A program made the translations under genes and the position numbers. A stretch of DNA of 42,333 bases from Welwitschia mirabilis (taxonomy: Eukaryota > Gnetophyta > Gnetopsida > Welwitschiales): positions 271,053,263 to 271,095,595 of the forward strand of contig JBOZIK010000001.1 of NCBI GenBank assembly GCA_051453625.1, read 5' to 3'. The notes under the pieces are model-generated. The model was not told where the DNA came from and made no database searches. It saw only the letters and a list, made by a program, of their open reading frames with translations. This document shows positions 23,900 to 33,676 of the stretch, one piece after another; the stretch's first letter is position 1, and each line of letters opens with the position of its first letter.

Positions 23900-24720
23900 T
23901 GGATAGCATGAGTTTTATTACTCATCTAAATGTTGCGATTGTTCCAATGTATATTGGATATTTTCATCCAAATCAATGAAATTAAGTTGATGGATGATTT
24001 TATAAGGATTTATAGCACACATTAATAAGAAGGACGTAAGTTTTTCCATAAACAAGTTCATAAGGGAAAAACCAAGTGAATTATACCAAGTAGTATGGTA
24101 ATCCCAAAGAACATTATTAAGTTTTAAAGGCCCTAATTTCTCATTCTTAGATACAAGATTTTGAATCATTTTCTTGATTTATTTGTTGGAATTTTAGGCT
24201 TAACCATTTATTTGTAAATGGTAGAAATCAATTTTTCTATATTCTACCCCTATAGCAAGGAGAAGTTTCCTAAGACCCTTATTTATAAAATGAGTACCTT
24301 GATTACTAATCAAGATTTTATAAAAGCCAAACTTATGAAAAATATGGATCCAAGGAAAGAGACTATCGTTTAGCATCATTTGTGGCAGTAGTAATGGATT
24401 CAAATTATTTTATCACATAATCTACAACCATTAAAATATAATTCCTATTGTAAGAAGATGTTTTAAGAGGGTCTATAAAGTTTATACTAAAAAAATAGAA
24501 GGTTAAGATCCTAAAATAGGTTGGAGGGGTATGTATTGAGATTTTGAAAGGCTATCAAAATGATGAAAAGTAGTACATCTTTTACCAAAGTCAACTAAAT
24601 CTTTAAAAAGGGTAAGCTCAGAAAATCTAGCATGTAATATTTTCATAGCAATCTTTTAATCACTAAATTAACCTCCACATGCATTCATATGATCAAGGGT
24701 ATGAATATCATATTATTTTC
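23900..24720 (-). pseudogene. R3 integrase remnant
   Basis: In minus order, the zinc-binding part is readable as KIAMKILHARF, LTLFKDLVDFGKRC and a Pro-Leu-X-Pro-Ile-Leu block. Then come traces of the core and FYKILISNQGTHFINK with LRKLLLAIGVEYRKID (frame 24200-24403). The family form is ISDQGTHF, so the second catalytic Asp is Asn (codon at 24302-24304). The following frame at 23918-24169 matches the post-core segment (LWDYHTTWYNSLGFSLMNL against LW.YRTTWKTS.GF.PYEL) and ends LEQSQHLDE. The C-terminal SH3-like part is not clearly readable. The product would have joined R3 DNA to its target. Confidence 0.85.
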
Positions 24721-24879
24721 ATTTTGACATACACTTATCCATGATTTGATATTTACATCTACAGTGTAGGTGTAGTTCATTCCATTCATAATTCTCTATC
24801 TATGGAGAAAAGATTTTCTTTTATTTTTTGTCTAATGTTGGGGAGTTTTCATGGTAATGAAATATTCATAATTTTAGCT

Positions 24880-25420
24880 TACCATGGAGTAGGATGTTAA
24901 TAAGACAAAGTAAAGATGTTTAGTATAAAAGAGTTGCTCATCTAAAAATTCATATTCTATAGGAAGATCAAGAGAGAAATGTAGGGGGTTTAATTCATAA
25001 GAAATTCTTTATAGATGACCGATAACACAATTATGCTTTTCTTTTTTATGTATGATGGTTAAGTTAGATCCCCATATTAAAATCACGCATATGATAATCC
25101 TGGTACTAGAATATTTCTTGGTCATAAGATATCTAATGGTAGAATGATTGGTACAGATACTTGTATGAAAATCAAGGAGTTAGTTTATTAAGGCAAAATA
25201 TGATGGCAAGCATTTATTTATTAGTAATGATGTAACTAAGTTGAAATTTAGAAGGTTTTTACTAATATAGCTAATGAATTTGTATCTACTTATGTGTTTT
25301 TATCCTAACATACCACCTACAGCCACATTAATAACACAACACATGAGTTGAAAATATTTGTTCTAATTGGGACCTCATACTATAGGCTCAGAAGTGATTT
25401 TATCCTTAAGATTTTCAAAG
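24880..25420 (-). pseudogene. R3 RNase H remnant
   Basis: Minus-strand blocks in several frames match gypsy RNase H: MLAIIFCLNKL near 25190 (family form LLAVVFAL.K), TIRYLMTKKYSSTRI near 25110 (family form KYLMTKKDAKPRL), ILIWGSNLTIIHKKE near 25060 (family form ILLLQEFDLEIKDKKG) and a following VIGHL near 25020 (family form VADHLSRL). It lies directly between RT and integrase, as expected. The first acidic residue could not be read with confidence. Confidence 0.7.
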
Positions 25421-25479
25421 GCAAGTTAATACTTTTTATTTCAATTAAAATTGACATAGTTTCCTAAAAAAATATCAAG

Positions 25480-26249
25480 GGTTTTTCATATATTGACATA
25501 GTTTTTAATGAATCTTCTATAAAAATCATATTTGACATAAAAAGACCTAATTTATTTGATGTTTACTATAGAAGGAAGATTTCTACTTATGTTTATTTTG
25601 GTTGTATCCATCCTAGTACCTTTATTATAAATTTGATGTTCCAACATCATTCAATCTCTTACAAGAAATTAACTTTGCTTTCAACTTAAATGAAGAAGGC
25701 TTGCTATTTAATAATTTAGGACTTTTTCTAATCTTTTTAAGATTTGTTCAAAGGAATTACCAAAAATTAAAAAAATTCATTCATAAATATCTTTAGAGAC
25801 TCCTTAATCATATTAAAAAATATATCCATCATGGTGCATTGAAAGGTTTCAGTTTCATTATATAAGCCAAAGGGAATTCTTATAAAGGCAAATGTGACAA
25901 GGGGTGAGATAAGGGTTATTTTAGATTAATCTTCATTAGTAATACATATTTGGTTATAACCATTAGATCCATCAAGAAAACAATATTATGAGTGGCCTTG
26001 GATTCTATCATGTACTTGATGTAGAAAGGACAAGGACTAATGATTTTTCTTTATGATATCATCAAGTTTTCTGAAGTTAATAAACACTTACCACTTTCCA
26101 CTCTTTTTTGGTACTATTATTAAGGGCTTAACCATTCACTATAAAAAGTGACATATATGATTTTAGCATCTATAAGTTTAATGATTTCCTCTTTCACTAT
26201 TTTCTTAAGGTCTAGGTTTACTCTTATTTATGGTTATTTAATGGATTCA
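25480..26249 (-). pseudogene. R3 reverse transcriptase, main part, cut at its N-terminus by N1
   Basis: In minus order the reading begins at 26249 and soon gives KKIVKEEII.LIDAKIIYVTF, then PLIIVPKKSGKW (family form SPIVVVPKK.GKW). It continues to FIRIPFGLYNETETFQCTMM and SLKIFMNEFFLIFG near 25776-25787. The polymerase box FMDD is FMNE here, so both metal-binding Asp residues are lost. The missing N-terminal lead-in is found 2.1 kb away at 28392-28860, beyond N1. Stops and frameshifts occur throughout. Confidence 0.85.
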
Positions 26250-26920
26250 TGTCACATCTAGATTTTTAAAGGTCCAAAAATTTAGCCTAAGTAAAAACTA
26301 AATTAAAATAACTTTACTATTATGGAGTCTATTGAGATAATTTAATTGTTACATTCTTTATTTACTTTTATTTATTATCTTATTATTTGAGATGTAATTA
26401 CTTTGTAAAAATTTGTTGTGCTGCAATTATTATTTTAAGTTCTATCTTTCCTATAATAGCCATAATTAATAATATTATTTTTGTAGCAACTTATTTTTAA
26501 TTTAATTATAATCTTTAGTGGATAAATTAGTGGTTATATTAGTTTATTTTCTTTTTGTAACTATTACATTTAGTATACCATGATCACTTCTTATTTTTAT
26601 GCATGTAATAGATTCTTATAATAAATATCATTGTTAGAATGCATTATGCTGACTTGTTTTAATATTTTATTTAGTATAGCATGCTAAAGTAACCCTTTTA
26701 ATGATGACATATCACTTCATTTTGCTAGTGAAAACATGTATTCATTATGGGAATTGGTTATTTTTCAAGAATTATTTATTTATTTGTTATGAAAAAATAT
26801 TATATACACCCTGTGCCTAGGCAAGGTAATGATTAAGGGTTATGGAATTATTACCATCTTTTTTTAATGACAGTGTCTCTTCATATCCCCATGCCTTTTC
26901 ATATTCCTACATATTCTTGC

Positions 26921-26930
26921 TATAAATAGG
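26921..26930 (+). promoter_or_regulatory. TATA box of the N1 LTR promoter
   Basis: TATAAATAGG, preceded by GC, is a textbook plant core promoter element about 670 bases into the LTR. It would start the retrotransposon RNA near 26950, dividing U3 from R/U5. Confidence 0.6.
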
Positions 26931-27066
26931 ACTCCATTCTCCCCTTTTTTATATATTTCTAAGAAATCCTTTATTATTAGATCTTGGAGATTTTGAAACT
27001 TTAGAGCTTAAAAAGCATTGGAGTCTTAGAAGTCTTGAAAATTTTAAAAGTTCTTAAATTCTTTAT

Positions 27067-27201
27067 CTAATTTCGAGTATGGTCCTAGCATATTTAATTT
27101 ATTTCTTATATGGTCTTAGTATATTCTCTTTATTTCTTGTATGGTCCTAGAATATTTTCTTAATTTCTTATATGGTCTTAGCATATTATCTTTATTTCTT
27201 A
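27067..27201 (+). repeat. 31-base minisatellite in the N1 LTR
   Basis: Four copies of a unit containing TATGGTCYTAG.ATATT start at 27078, 27109, 27140 and 27171, exactly 31 bases apart. More degenerate copies may follow to about 27300 (ATGGTCTTTTATTCTTGCAT, then TTGTATGGTTGTTGG). The array lies just downstream of the predicted transcription start. Confidence 0.85.
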
Positions 27202-28339
27202 CATCTTTGAATGGTCTTTTATTCTTGCATTTTTGTATGAACTTATTTAAATTTTTGCATCTTGTATGGTTGTTGGATATTTTCTATTTCTTGCATAATT
27301 CCAAAACTTTTCTTGGACTCCTTTTGTTGATAATCATTTTTGACTAAGCCTTTTAAATCAACAAATTACCTATATTATGATATGTAAAATTTATAAAAAA
27401 TAAACTAGCTAGGGTAATCAACTGTTTGAACTTCAGAGGTTAATACTCTCTTTCATAAGTCTAAAAGTAAGGGGACAAAACCTCAAGAGAGTAAAGGGAA
27501 AAATTATGCCCTCTAGTGGTGTATAACTAGATTACTTAAATTTATTATGGAATAACAATTAAGATCTTTCTAAAGAAGATAATATTAAAATGAGGTCTTG
27601 GTCACATATTTGAGTATTTTGGCAATATGTGTTGGGTTACTTTGATAATACATCTTAGATTATTTTAGCATTACATTTTTAAATTATTCATGGTCAAATC
27701 TTAAATTATTTTGGCATTGCACTCTTGATTTTTTTTTTTTTTTTTTACTATACATCTTGAATTATTGTGGCAGTACATCTTAGATACTATTGTATTTTCT
27801 TGCCTTGTACTTTTAAATCCTATACCTACCTATTCCTTATCATGGGCCATACTGGGAAGTGTGATGGTTACAGTTCTCATACCAACCTTGCATGTGTAGG
27901 AAACATTGCAAAGGATGATGCATAAATGAGCTAATGCTTGTAATCCAACTAGGTGTCATCTATATGTTTTCTATTTGCTACATGAATAATTGAAGGATCA
28001 TGAGTGTTCTTGAGACTTGTGTAAATTTATTGATAGTTTATTGTATTATAATTTTTAAGCTTATATTTGGTTATAAAAGACGTTTACAAGTTACATATAT
28101 AGTGTGTTCACTTATTTGACAAAAGTATTTTGCATGTTTAGAAATTCTCTTATTAAAGAACATAATTATAAATATGTCTTCTTATATCACAAGTAGAGAT
28201 TTATGACTGAAATTATAATATTTTAAGTTTAATAACATTTAGAGTAAACATAGTGCATATATGCTTATTAGAAAATCATTTTCAAGTTGTGGTCATTACA
28301 AGTTATAGATTTTGGATGTAGATCTAGGACATTACATTT

Positions 28340-28351
28340 TGATATCAAAGC
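28340..28351 (+). promoter_or_regulatory. N1 primer-binding site, initiator tRNA-Met type
   Basis: TGATATCAAAGC differs from the standard TGGTATCAGAGC by two G-to-A changes and sits four bases after the LTR end, the expected distance. It would have bound initiator methionine tRNA to prime reverse transcription. Confidence 0.75.
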
Positions 28352-28391
28352 ATTATGTGAAATTTTTGTTGTAAAATAATCTGAGTATCAT

Positions 28392-28860
28392 AATTTAGCA
28401 TTATCTTTGAACTAGATTTTATGTTGAACTATGAATGAAGGATTGGCTAAATGATCTTTATGAATCTAAGTAAAAGCATTTCTTTTAAAGGTAAGAAGTT
28501 GAACTAGATATTTTTCTTAGAAAGGATACATAAAAGTATCTATAAGCAAATGTTTAATTGAATCTTTATGTAAAAAGATGTATTTTATCCCATTTGATAA
28601 TTTGTCAAGTTGTAAATCATGGTTGTCTCTCATTGATGTAGAACATCTATTTTGATGAATAAAATTTTTAATGGATTTCATTTGTTAGAAGTAATGATCA
28701 AGGAGGGGTTCAAAGTCCTCATGTATATACTCATCCAAGTTGTTGCATATAATATCATCTTTGAAATTGTAAGGATTCAAGGAATTTAGGATTTTTGGAA
28801 CTTTACCACATTCTTCATGATCATCAAATAATGTTTCATGTTGTAAAGTAATGAGCCTTT
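28392..28860 (-). pseudogene. R3 linker and RT lead-in, displaced by N1
   Basis: On the minus strand this reads DDHEECGKVPKILNSL, then KLSNGIKYIFLHKDSIKHLL and SFIVQHKI.FKDNAKL, breaking off at 28392. These match the segment before RT in R4 (LKPLP...KYIFL, then HKIYLADNTKP) and the continuation is at 26249. So the two stretches were once joined, and N1 marks the break inside the conserved lead-in to RT. Confidence 0.75.
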
Positions 28861-28869
28861 TTTTTTATG

Positions 28870-29480
28870 AAGTGATGTTGAGGAAACATGGTAGATATAA
28901 TTTATTCATCTAAATCACATTCTATGTATGTCTTAGTAGCATCAAAAACTATAATGATGAATTTTTTATTTTCCACATGAAATTTCATCATCTTAGGGTG
29001 TGTATTAATAATAGAATGGATTATTTCACTAAAGGATCTTTCTATGAGTAAAGAATATCCTCCATTATGTTTTACCTTAGTTACAACTATATTTATAGGG
29101 TAAAATACTTGCTATATTTATATAAACAAGTCCTTAATAATTTGAATCGGTCTTTTAATAGTTGTATTAGCAAATTTCAGCATAATCTTGGTTGGTTCAA
29201 TTTGACTTTCCAATCCAATTTTCTCACAAATATGAAGTGATATAATGTTGATTCTAGATCATATGTTAATCAAATATTACTTTATCTTCTTCTTTCTTTT
29301 TTTAAAAAAAATTATCATAGCCACAGGGTCTTTAAACTTAGAATGTTTTTACATGATGAAGTTAGAAAGAGATTATGCTATAAAGACTCTACTTGCATGC
29401 TTTTCTTTTACTTTCTCTTGATCAAGTCCTTCCATACCTTTTGTAGTTAGGATTATCTTATAAAATTTTTGAAAAGGATA
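28870..29480 (-). pseudogene. R3 aspartic protease remnant
   Basis: In minus order: FKDPVAMIIFFKK near 29310 (family form LKDPGSFTIPC), then YLINI, a stop, SRINIISLHICEKIGLESQ (family form ALIDLGS.VNIIPLHI), ending with a block matching PLLLGR.F and a C-terminal IINTHPKMMKFHVENKKFII. The catalytic Asp codon is Asn (29265-29267), the next Gly is a stop, and another Gly is Arg. All three changes are at G positions. The surrounding structural residues are much better kept. The enzyme would have processed the R3 polyprotein. Confidence 0.78.
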
Positions 29481-29499
29481 GGTTAATTCTCACATATTA

Positions 29500-31100
29500 C
29501 ATAATCACTCTACACCATATGTAGTATTAGTTTTAAATATTTTTAACTAGTTTTGCAGACTTATTTCCTTTATTCTCATTCATTATGTTGTTATTGGATT
29601 TTTTTTTCTTAGGTTTTGAAGAAAACCTTATTTGATCAAGGATCTCAATGTCATCATCATTAGTTGTATCCTTGTCATTGTTGTTAGATGTTAAGGATTC
29701 TTCATGTGGATTTATATCAATCTTACCTTTTGTCACTACTTTTCAATATTTATTCATATTATTTGAGTTTGAACTTGTTTGAGTTGTAAGAGAACCTTAT
29801 GGTATTTGATTTTCTAACATTTCTTGTTGAAGAATGTCTAAGAAATTTTAAACATTATCATTTTTTTTAATGTTTTTGTTGGTTTTTTATTTCATCTTCT
29901 TAAGTTCTTATAGAGATCCATGAAGTGAATTTCCCCTAGTATCTTGATAATTTGGATAATTTTATTAGAAATTAATAGTTTTGGATCTAGTTTCAAAAGA
30001 GGTCTTTAAGGTATGTGATGGTTTATTATTTCTTGGTTGAAATTGTTAATTATTCTTATAAATGTTTGATCTTTAATTGAATTTACAAACATCTTCAAAA
30101 ATTAGCTCTTTATAAGTTGGCAAAGTAGGATAATATCTTATTGCATGGGAATTATCTTCATAAATGTCACATATTGAGTAAGATGTTGAAGGCTTTTCAA
30201 TTACCCCTTTGGCATCATAAATAGCTCTTTCATATTTTTCCAATATATTGGTAAGATATTGAGTTAAGTCATTAAGATTAGATTTCTCTTAATGTTGTAC
30301 CTTATTTAAGTCATTTAACATTTATCCTTCAGTTCTATCTTTAATGGGGATTTTTTTACAACAAGGTTATCTCTACTAATTCCTTTAATAATGTCTTAGA
30401 GTCATTTAAAGTAAGCTTGAGTAGATAGCCTCAACATGCAAAATCTACTAGTTTCTTTGTTTGAATATTTAAACCACTATAGAAATGATCAATAAGTTCT
30501 TCATTTATACATTCATCTACTGAATTTGATGATGTAGCTATCAGGAATCTCTTATAAGTTATGGAATAGTCTTTATAAGGTAGTTGTGAAAAATTTATGA
30601 ATTGTTTTTTCTTCTTCTCATGATTGTTTTGCTTTTGAATCTTTTCATAAAGGCATCTCCACCTAAAAATTTTGGATAAGCATTAATATTTTTCAATTCT
30701 ACATCATCTTCCATAGATAAGTCAAAATGACTATGAACTTTTCTTTTACTATAGGCAATTATTTATTTAAGATATTTTGAGGTAATGTTGAAACTTGAAG
30801 CCATGTTAGAAGAAAGATTATGTAAAGGAGATGAAGAATCATTTGACGAAGTTGAAGAATTTTTAGAAGGTGAATAATTGCTAGACGAAGGAAAAGGATT
30901 ATTTAATATGAAAGGGTTTAGAAATACTAAATGGAAGAAAAAAGCTTGATCAATTTTAAAAATAAACCATATTTTCTCACTTAGAGTTCTTGAATTAAAA
31001 TCAACTAGATCTTCTTTGATAGTTTATTTAATGAAATGCTTTTTTATAAAATTTTTTACCATTTTCTTAGATGATCCTAAAACGTTAATAATTTTTTTTA
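29500..31100 (-). pseudogene. R3 gag remnant
   Basis: Gag would build the particle. Blocks on the minus strand include SMEDDVELKNINAYPKFLGG near 30700 and LIDHFYSGLNIQTKKLVDFA near 30460. Both have close counterparts in R4 gag (SSNDDVELRNLNAYLIF and VDYFYSGLNSQTKPLVEF), showing common descent. The frame at 29533-29736 is charged and Asn-rich (Lys/Asp/Asn runs) and represents the gag C-terminus before protease. A zinc knuckle could not be read here, although R4 has one in the matching place. Confidence 0.75.
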
Positions 31101-31578
31101 CATCCAAGGGATAAAAATCTCCATTATCACATAAGTTACAAGGAGTAGGTTTCACAAATAATAGATGTGACAATCATTCAGATTACAAAAGTGTAAAGTA
31201 TAAGGTAAGTTTATGTAAGATATGGTAATCTTCAATATCAGATGAAGTTGGAGGGGTAGACCTAACAAAGAATGATATTATCTTATCAAGAGATTAGATT
31301 CAATGAATAATCTCTCAAAAGAAAAGTAAGTTAAAATATGATAATAATAACAAAAAAACATAAATTGCTTAAATTAAAAGAAAACGTAAATTACAAGAAA
31401 GGAGAGGTATGTTACACCACAAATTAGGATAATTAAATGGACACTTATAGATTTCAAAAGATAGTTAAGTGCACATAAATAGATCCAACTTAGGAGTATG
31501 ATACAACACTACTTAAACAAATAACCTAAAATCAAATCACTTACTTTAGTAGTGAGAATCAAATTTTCAAACTTTTTT
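31101..31578 (-). other. R3 5' leader
   Basis: Sequence between primer-binding site and gag, with no recognisable coding content; consistent with the untranslated leader of the element RNA. Confidence 0.5.
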
Positions 31579-31598
31579 GAGTGCCTCCCTTATAAAGA
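31579..31598 (-). promoter_or_regulatory. R3 primer-binding site, strongly decayed
   Basis: Directly after the 5' LTR the minus strand reads TCTTTATAAGGGAGGCACTC. Its GGGAGG end fits the tail of the TGGCGCCGTTGCCGGGGA motif seen in R2, but the start is poorly preserved. Called mainly from position. Confidence 0.35.
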
Positions 31599-31657
31599 AT
31601 CTAAGATGTTAAGACATATCTATCATGTGTTTCAAATTCATTATAGTTCATAGAGTC

Positions 31658-32013
31658 AACCCAAATGTCATAAATGAGTAAAGAAATTAGGAGATATTAG
31701 AAATCTAATTCTTTCAAAGAAGAAAAGAATTTTTTTTTGATTTTATTATTAAGAAATGGAAATATTAATGCATTGGATAAAATGTAATGATTAATGTAGT
31801 TAAAATGGAAATGTAATATAAAGAAAATGGAACACAACCCAAATGCCATAAATGAGTAAAAAATTAGGAGATATTAGAAATCTAATTCTTTCAAAGAAGA
31901 AAAGAATAATTTTTTTAATTTTATGATTAAGAAATGGAAATAATAATGCATTGAATAAAATGCAATAATTAATGCAATTAAAATGGAAATGTAATATAAT
32001 GAAAATGGAACAC
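31658..32013 (-). repeat. 178-base tandem duplication within the R3 5' LTR
   Basis: Units at 31658-31835 and 31836-32013 share long identical blocks (AATTAGGAGATATTAGAAAT, CTAATTCTTTCAAAGAAG). The 3' LTR has one copy only, so the duplication arose after R3 inserted. Confidence 0.88.
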
Positions 32014-32109
32014 AATTCATAATGTAATTAATTAATTAAGTCTATTAACTTATTTTCATCCAAGTTAGACTTATATTCTATATTAAATCAAGATTAATCT
32101 AATTATACA

Positions 32110-32119
32110 NNNNNNNNNN
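32110..32119. other. Assembly gap, 10 N
   Basis: Ten unknown bases inside the R3 5' LTR. Confidence 0.98.
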
Positions 32120-33064
32120 ACATAAAATATAAGGTAGAGAATGAAAAATATTTAGAGATAATAAATTGACTTTATTAATTAATTGAACAACATCCAATGA
32201 CAAGTAGTGACACTTTAAAAAAAGAGTCTCAGCCTAATACCAAAGAAACTTCCTCTCATAAGTTAAGTTAGATCCCTTTCCAAAATAAACTCTAATTATC
32301 ATAAGATCACTTGACACTTAAAGCATGTCTAAAATGGATATATAAGAAAAGTATTTATAGGATTCAATTGATGATTTAAAGCATGAATGATTATGAACTG
32401 AAAGGATATGACTATTATTAATAAGGTGATATAAATTAATTAACTTTTTACTTAGTTTGAGTGGTAGTTAAGCTAGTTTGTCCAAATGATAATCCTTTGT
32501 GATCTTAAACTACTATTGACTATTCTCCATATGAATTTCTAGTGTAACAACTAAAAATCCTCCTCCTAGCTTTATTTGAAAGATCAAGGTGGATGATTAT
32601 CAAGAGAAAATGGCTAGTTTCTATTAGCTATTACTGAGAGTGATTTGGTTATCTTCATTCGGATAACCTAGTGAATGAAGATTCATTATCATGAAAATCA
32701 TCTCTTGCCATTATTCTGTGATTTGAAATTGATTTCTTATGTTCTAAATTATCATAATAATCCTTTAGACATCTGGACTAATCAAGTCAACTCTCATGCA
32801 ATGTTGTACTCTCATGGCTGAAGTGTTTCCTATGTATTACACTTTAAAGAATGGAATTGCTTATTATCTTAGATTTATTAAAAGAGATCATAAATGGATC
32901 ACTCCTAAAAATGATGCAAAAGTTGTTAATAATGATGTGAAACTATACTTTTTGTTATCATCATGATAACTAAGCATAGTTGTCTTAATTCCCTTATAAA
33001 CTTATCAATTAATCCTGAGAAAACACTCTAAAATCATATCAAATATGGTGAATTTGGCCTTACA

Positions 33065-33070
33065 ATAATC
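33065..33070. repeat. R3 target-site duplication, right copy (ATAATC)
   Basis: Matches 18075-18080 exactly and directly follows the outer end of the R3 5' LTR. Confidence 0.7.
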
Positions 33071-33389
33071 AAATAACCTAATAACCAAATAAATAAAGTT
33101 TAATGATGTATAATAATATTAAGGTTTTTATTAGAATAAATAATTAAAAATAAAAGACAACAAAGAAAATAGAAAATAAAAGATTTGGATAGTTAAACTA
33201 AGACTGTAGATCCTTATAATTATAATGTAGAATAATAAGAACATAATTAGGCTAATATTATAGATCTTTAAATTTAGGATGATTTTATATTAATAAAATG
33301 AAAAAATTCAAATGGATTAGGAAGACCACTACTTTCTTCAATAATAGTACCAAGAATAATGATTTTTGATTATGTATTAATTAATAAAT
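33071..33389 (-). mobile_element. R2 fragment: LTR end and leader
   Basis: On the minus strand this matches R1 from the LTR end (4993) into its leader, with shared blocks such as AGTAGTGGTC.T.CTAA and TTATTCTAATAAAA.CCTT. It continues in order at 18080 on the other side of R3. The LTR part (33360-33389) is cut at 33390 by the CACTA terminus. This fragment carries the clearest primer-binding site of the family. Confidence 0.7.
33335..33352 (-). promoter_or_regulatory. R2 primer-binding site
   Basis: The minus strand reads TGGTACTATTATTGAAGA. Aligned without gaps to TGGCGCCGTTGCCGGGGA, it keeps nine of 18 bases and the other nine are all C-to-T or G-to-A. It lies a few bases after the LTR end, as in R1. 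Confidence 0.65.
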
Positions 33390-33676
33390 CACTACAAGAA
33401 ATATAGGCTTTTAAAATAAATGCCTTAAGTATAAATATTGCCAAGGAATTTATTTTAATAAACACCTTGAAAAGAAAATAAAGTAACCCTTTTAAGATGT
33501 TTGTTTAAATAAACACCTTAAAAGCCATTTATTAAAAAAAGCCTTAAAAATAAGTGATTTATCCATAAGAAATGCCTTAAATATTATGATTTTTTAAGAT
33601 GTTTAAAAAATAAATGACTTGAAATTATAATTAGAAAGGGGGAAAAGGGGTAAAAAATCATGCATGTATTTGTTGA
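33390..33676 (+). mobile_element. CACTA (En/Spm-type) transposon terminus with subterminal repeats
   Basis: CACTACAAGAAAT at 33390 is the standard plant CACTA terminal inverted repeat, preceded by AAT as a possible 3-base target duplication. It is followed by short repeated motifs in both orientations: AAATGCC (33418, 33570) and AAACACC (33460, 33511), with the reverse form AAGATGTTT near 33494. Such repeats bind the transposase in this superfamily. The opposite terminus was not found in the window. The end at 33676 is where the inverted-repeat element begins and is an estimate. Confidence 0.65.

Larger units (their letters stand above)
26250..28391 (+). mobile_element. N1: LTR and primer-binding site of another retrotransposon, inserted in R3 RT
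   Basis: The insert begins TGTCACATC at 26250, has a TATA box at 26921 and ends its LTR with GGACATTACA at 28336. Four bases later comes a primer-binding site close to the initiator tRNA-Met type, and about 40 bases after that the R3 coding sequence resumes. It is therefore one LTR of about 2.09 kb plus roughly 55 internal bases, with no gag-pol and no second LTR. It could be a deletion remnant of a full element. Family unknown; long LTRs with a Met primer site are common in several Ty3/gypsy and Ty1/copia lineages. Confidence 0.7.
18081..33064 (-). mobile_element. R3: complete Ty3/gypsy retrotransposon, Athila-like, decayed
   Basis: R3 runs on the minus strand with its 5' LTR at 31599-33064 and its 3' LTR at 18081-19412. 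Between them, in minus-strand order, are a primer-binding site, gag, protease, RT (split by N1), RNase H, integrase and a long 3' region with one extra ORF. Removing N1, the internal region is about 10 kb and the whole element close to 12.8 kb, in the range of Athila-like elements. The two LTRs agree at roughly four bases in five by eye, so the insertion is old. The flanks carry a matching ATAAT(C) duplication, and both belong to R2. All three enzymes have lost catalytic Asp residues. Confidence 0.85.
31599..33064 (-). repeat. R3 5' LTR
   Basis: Partner of 18081-19412. It starts on the minus strand at 33064 with TGTAAGGCC. It is longer than its partner because of an internal 178-base tandem duplication at 31658-32013, and it contains a 10-N gap. 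Alignment to the partner suggests that the 10-N gap stands for roughly 10-15 missing bases. Confidence 0.85.

Noticed and set aside
27067-27300. Possible CRISPR-like array because of regular spacing
   Set aside because: The 31-base units are contiguous without unique spacers, inside a plant LTR; an ordinary minisatellite.
31800-32015. Minus frame of 71 residues within an LTR
   Set aside because: It lies in the duplicated 178-base unit of the R3 5' LTR; LTRs of this type are not coding.
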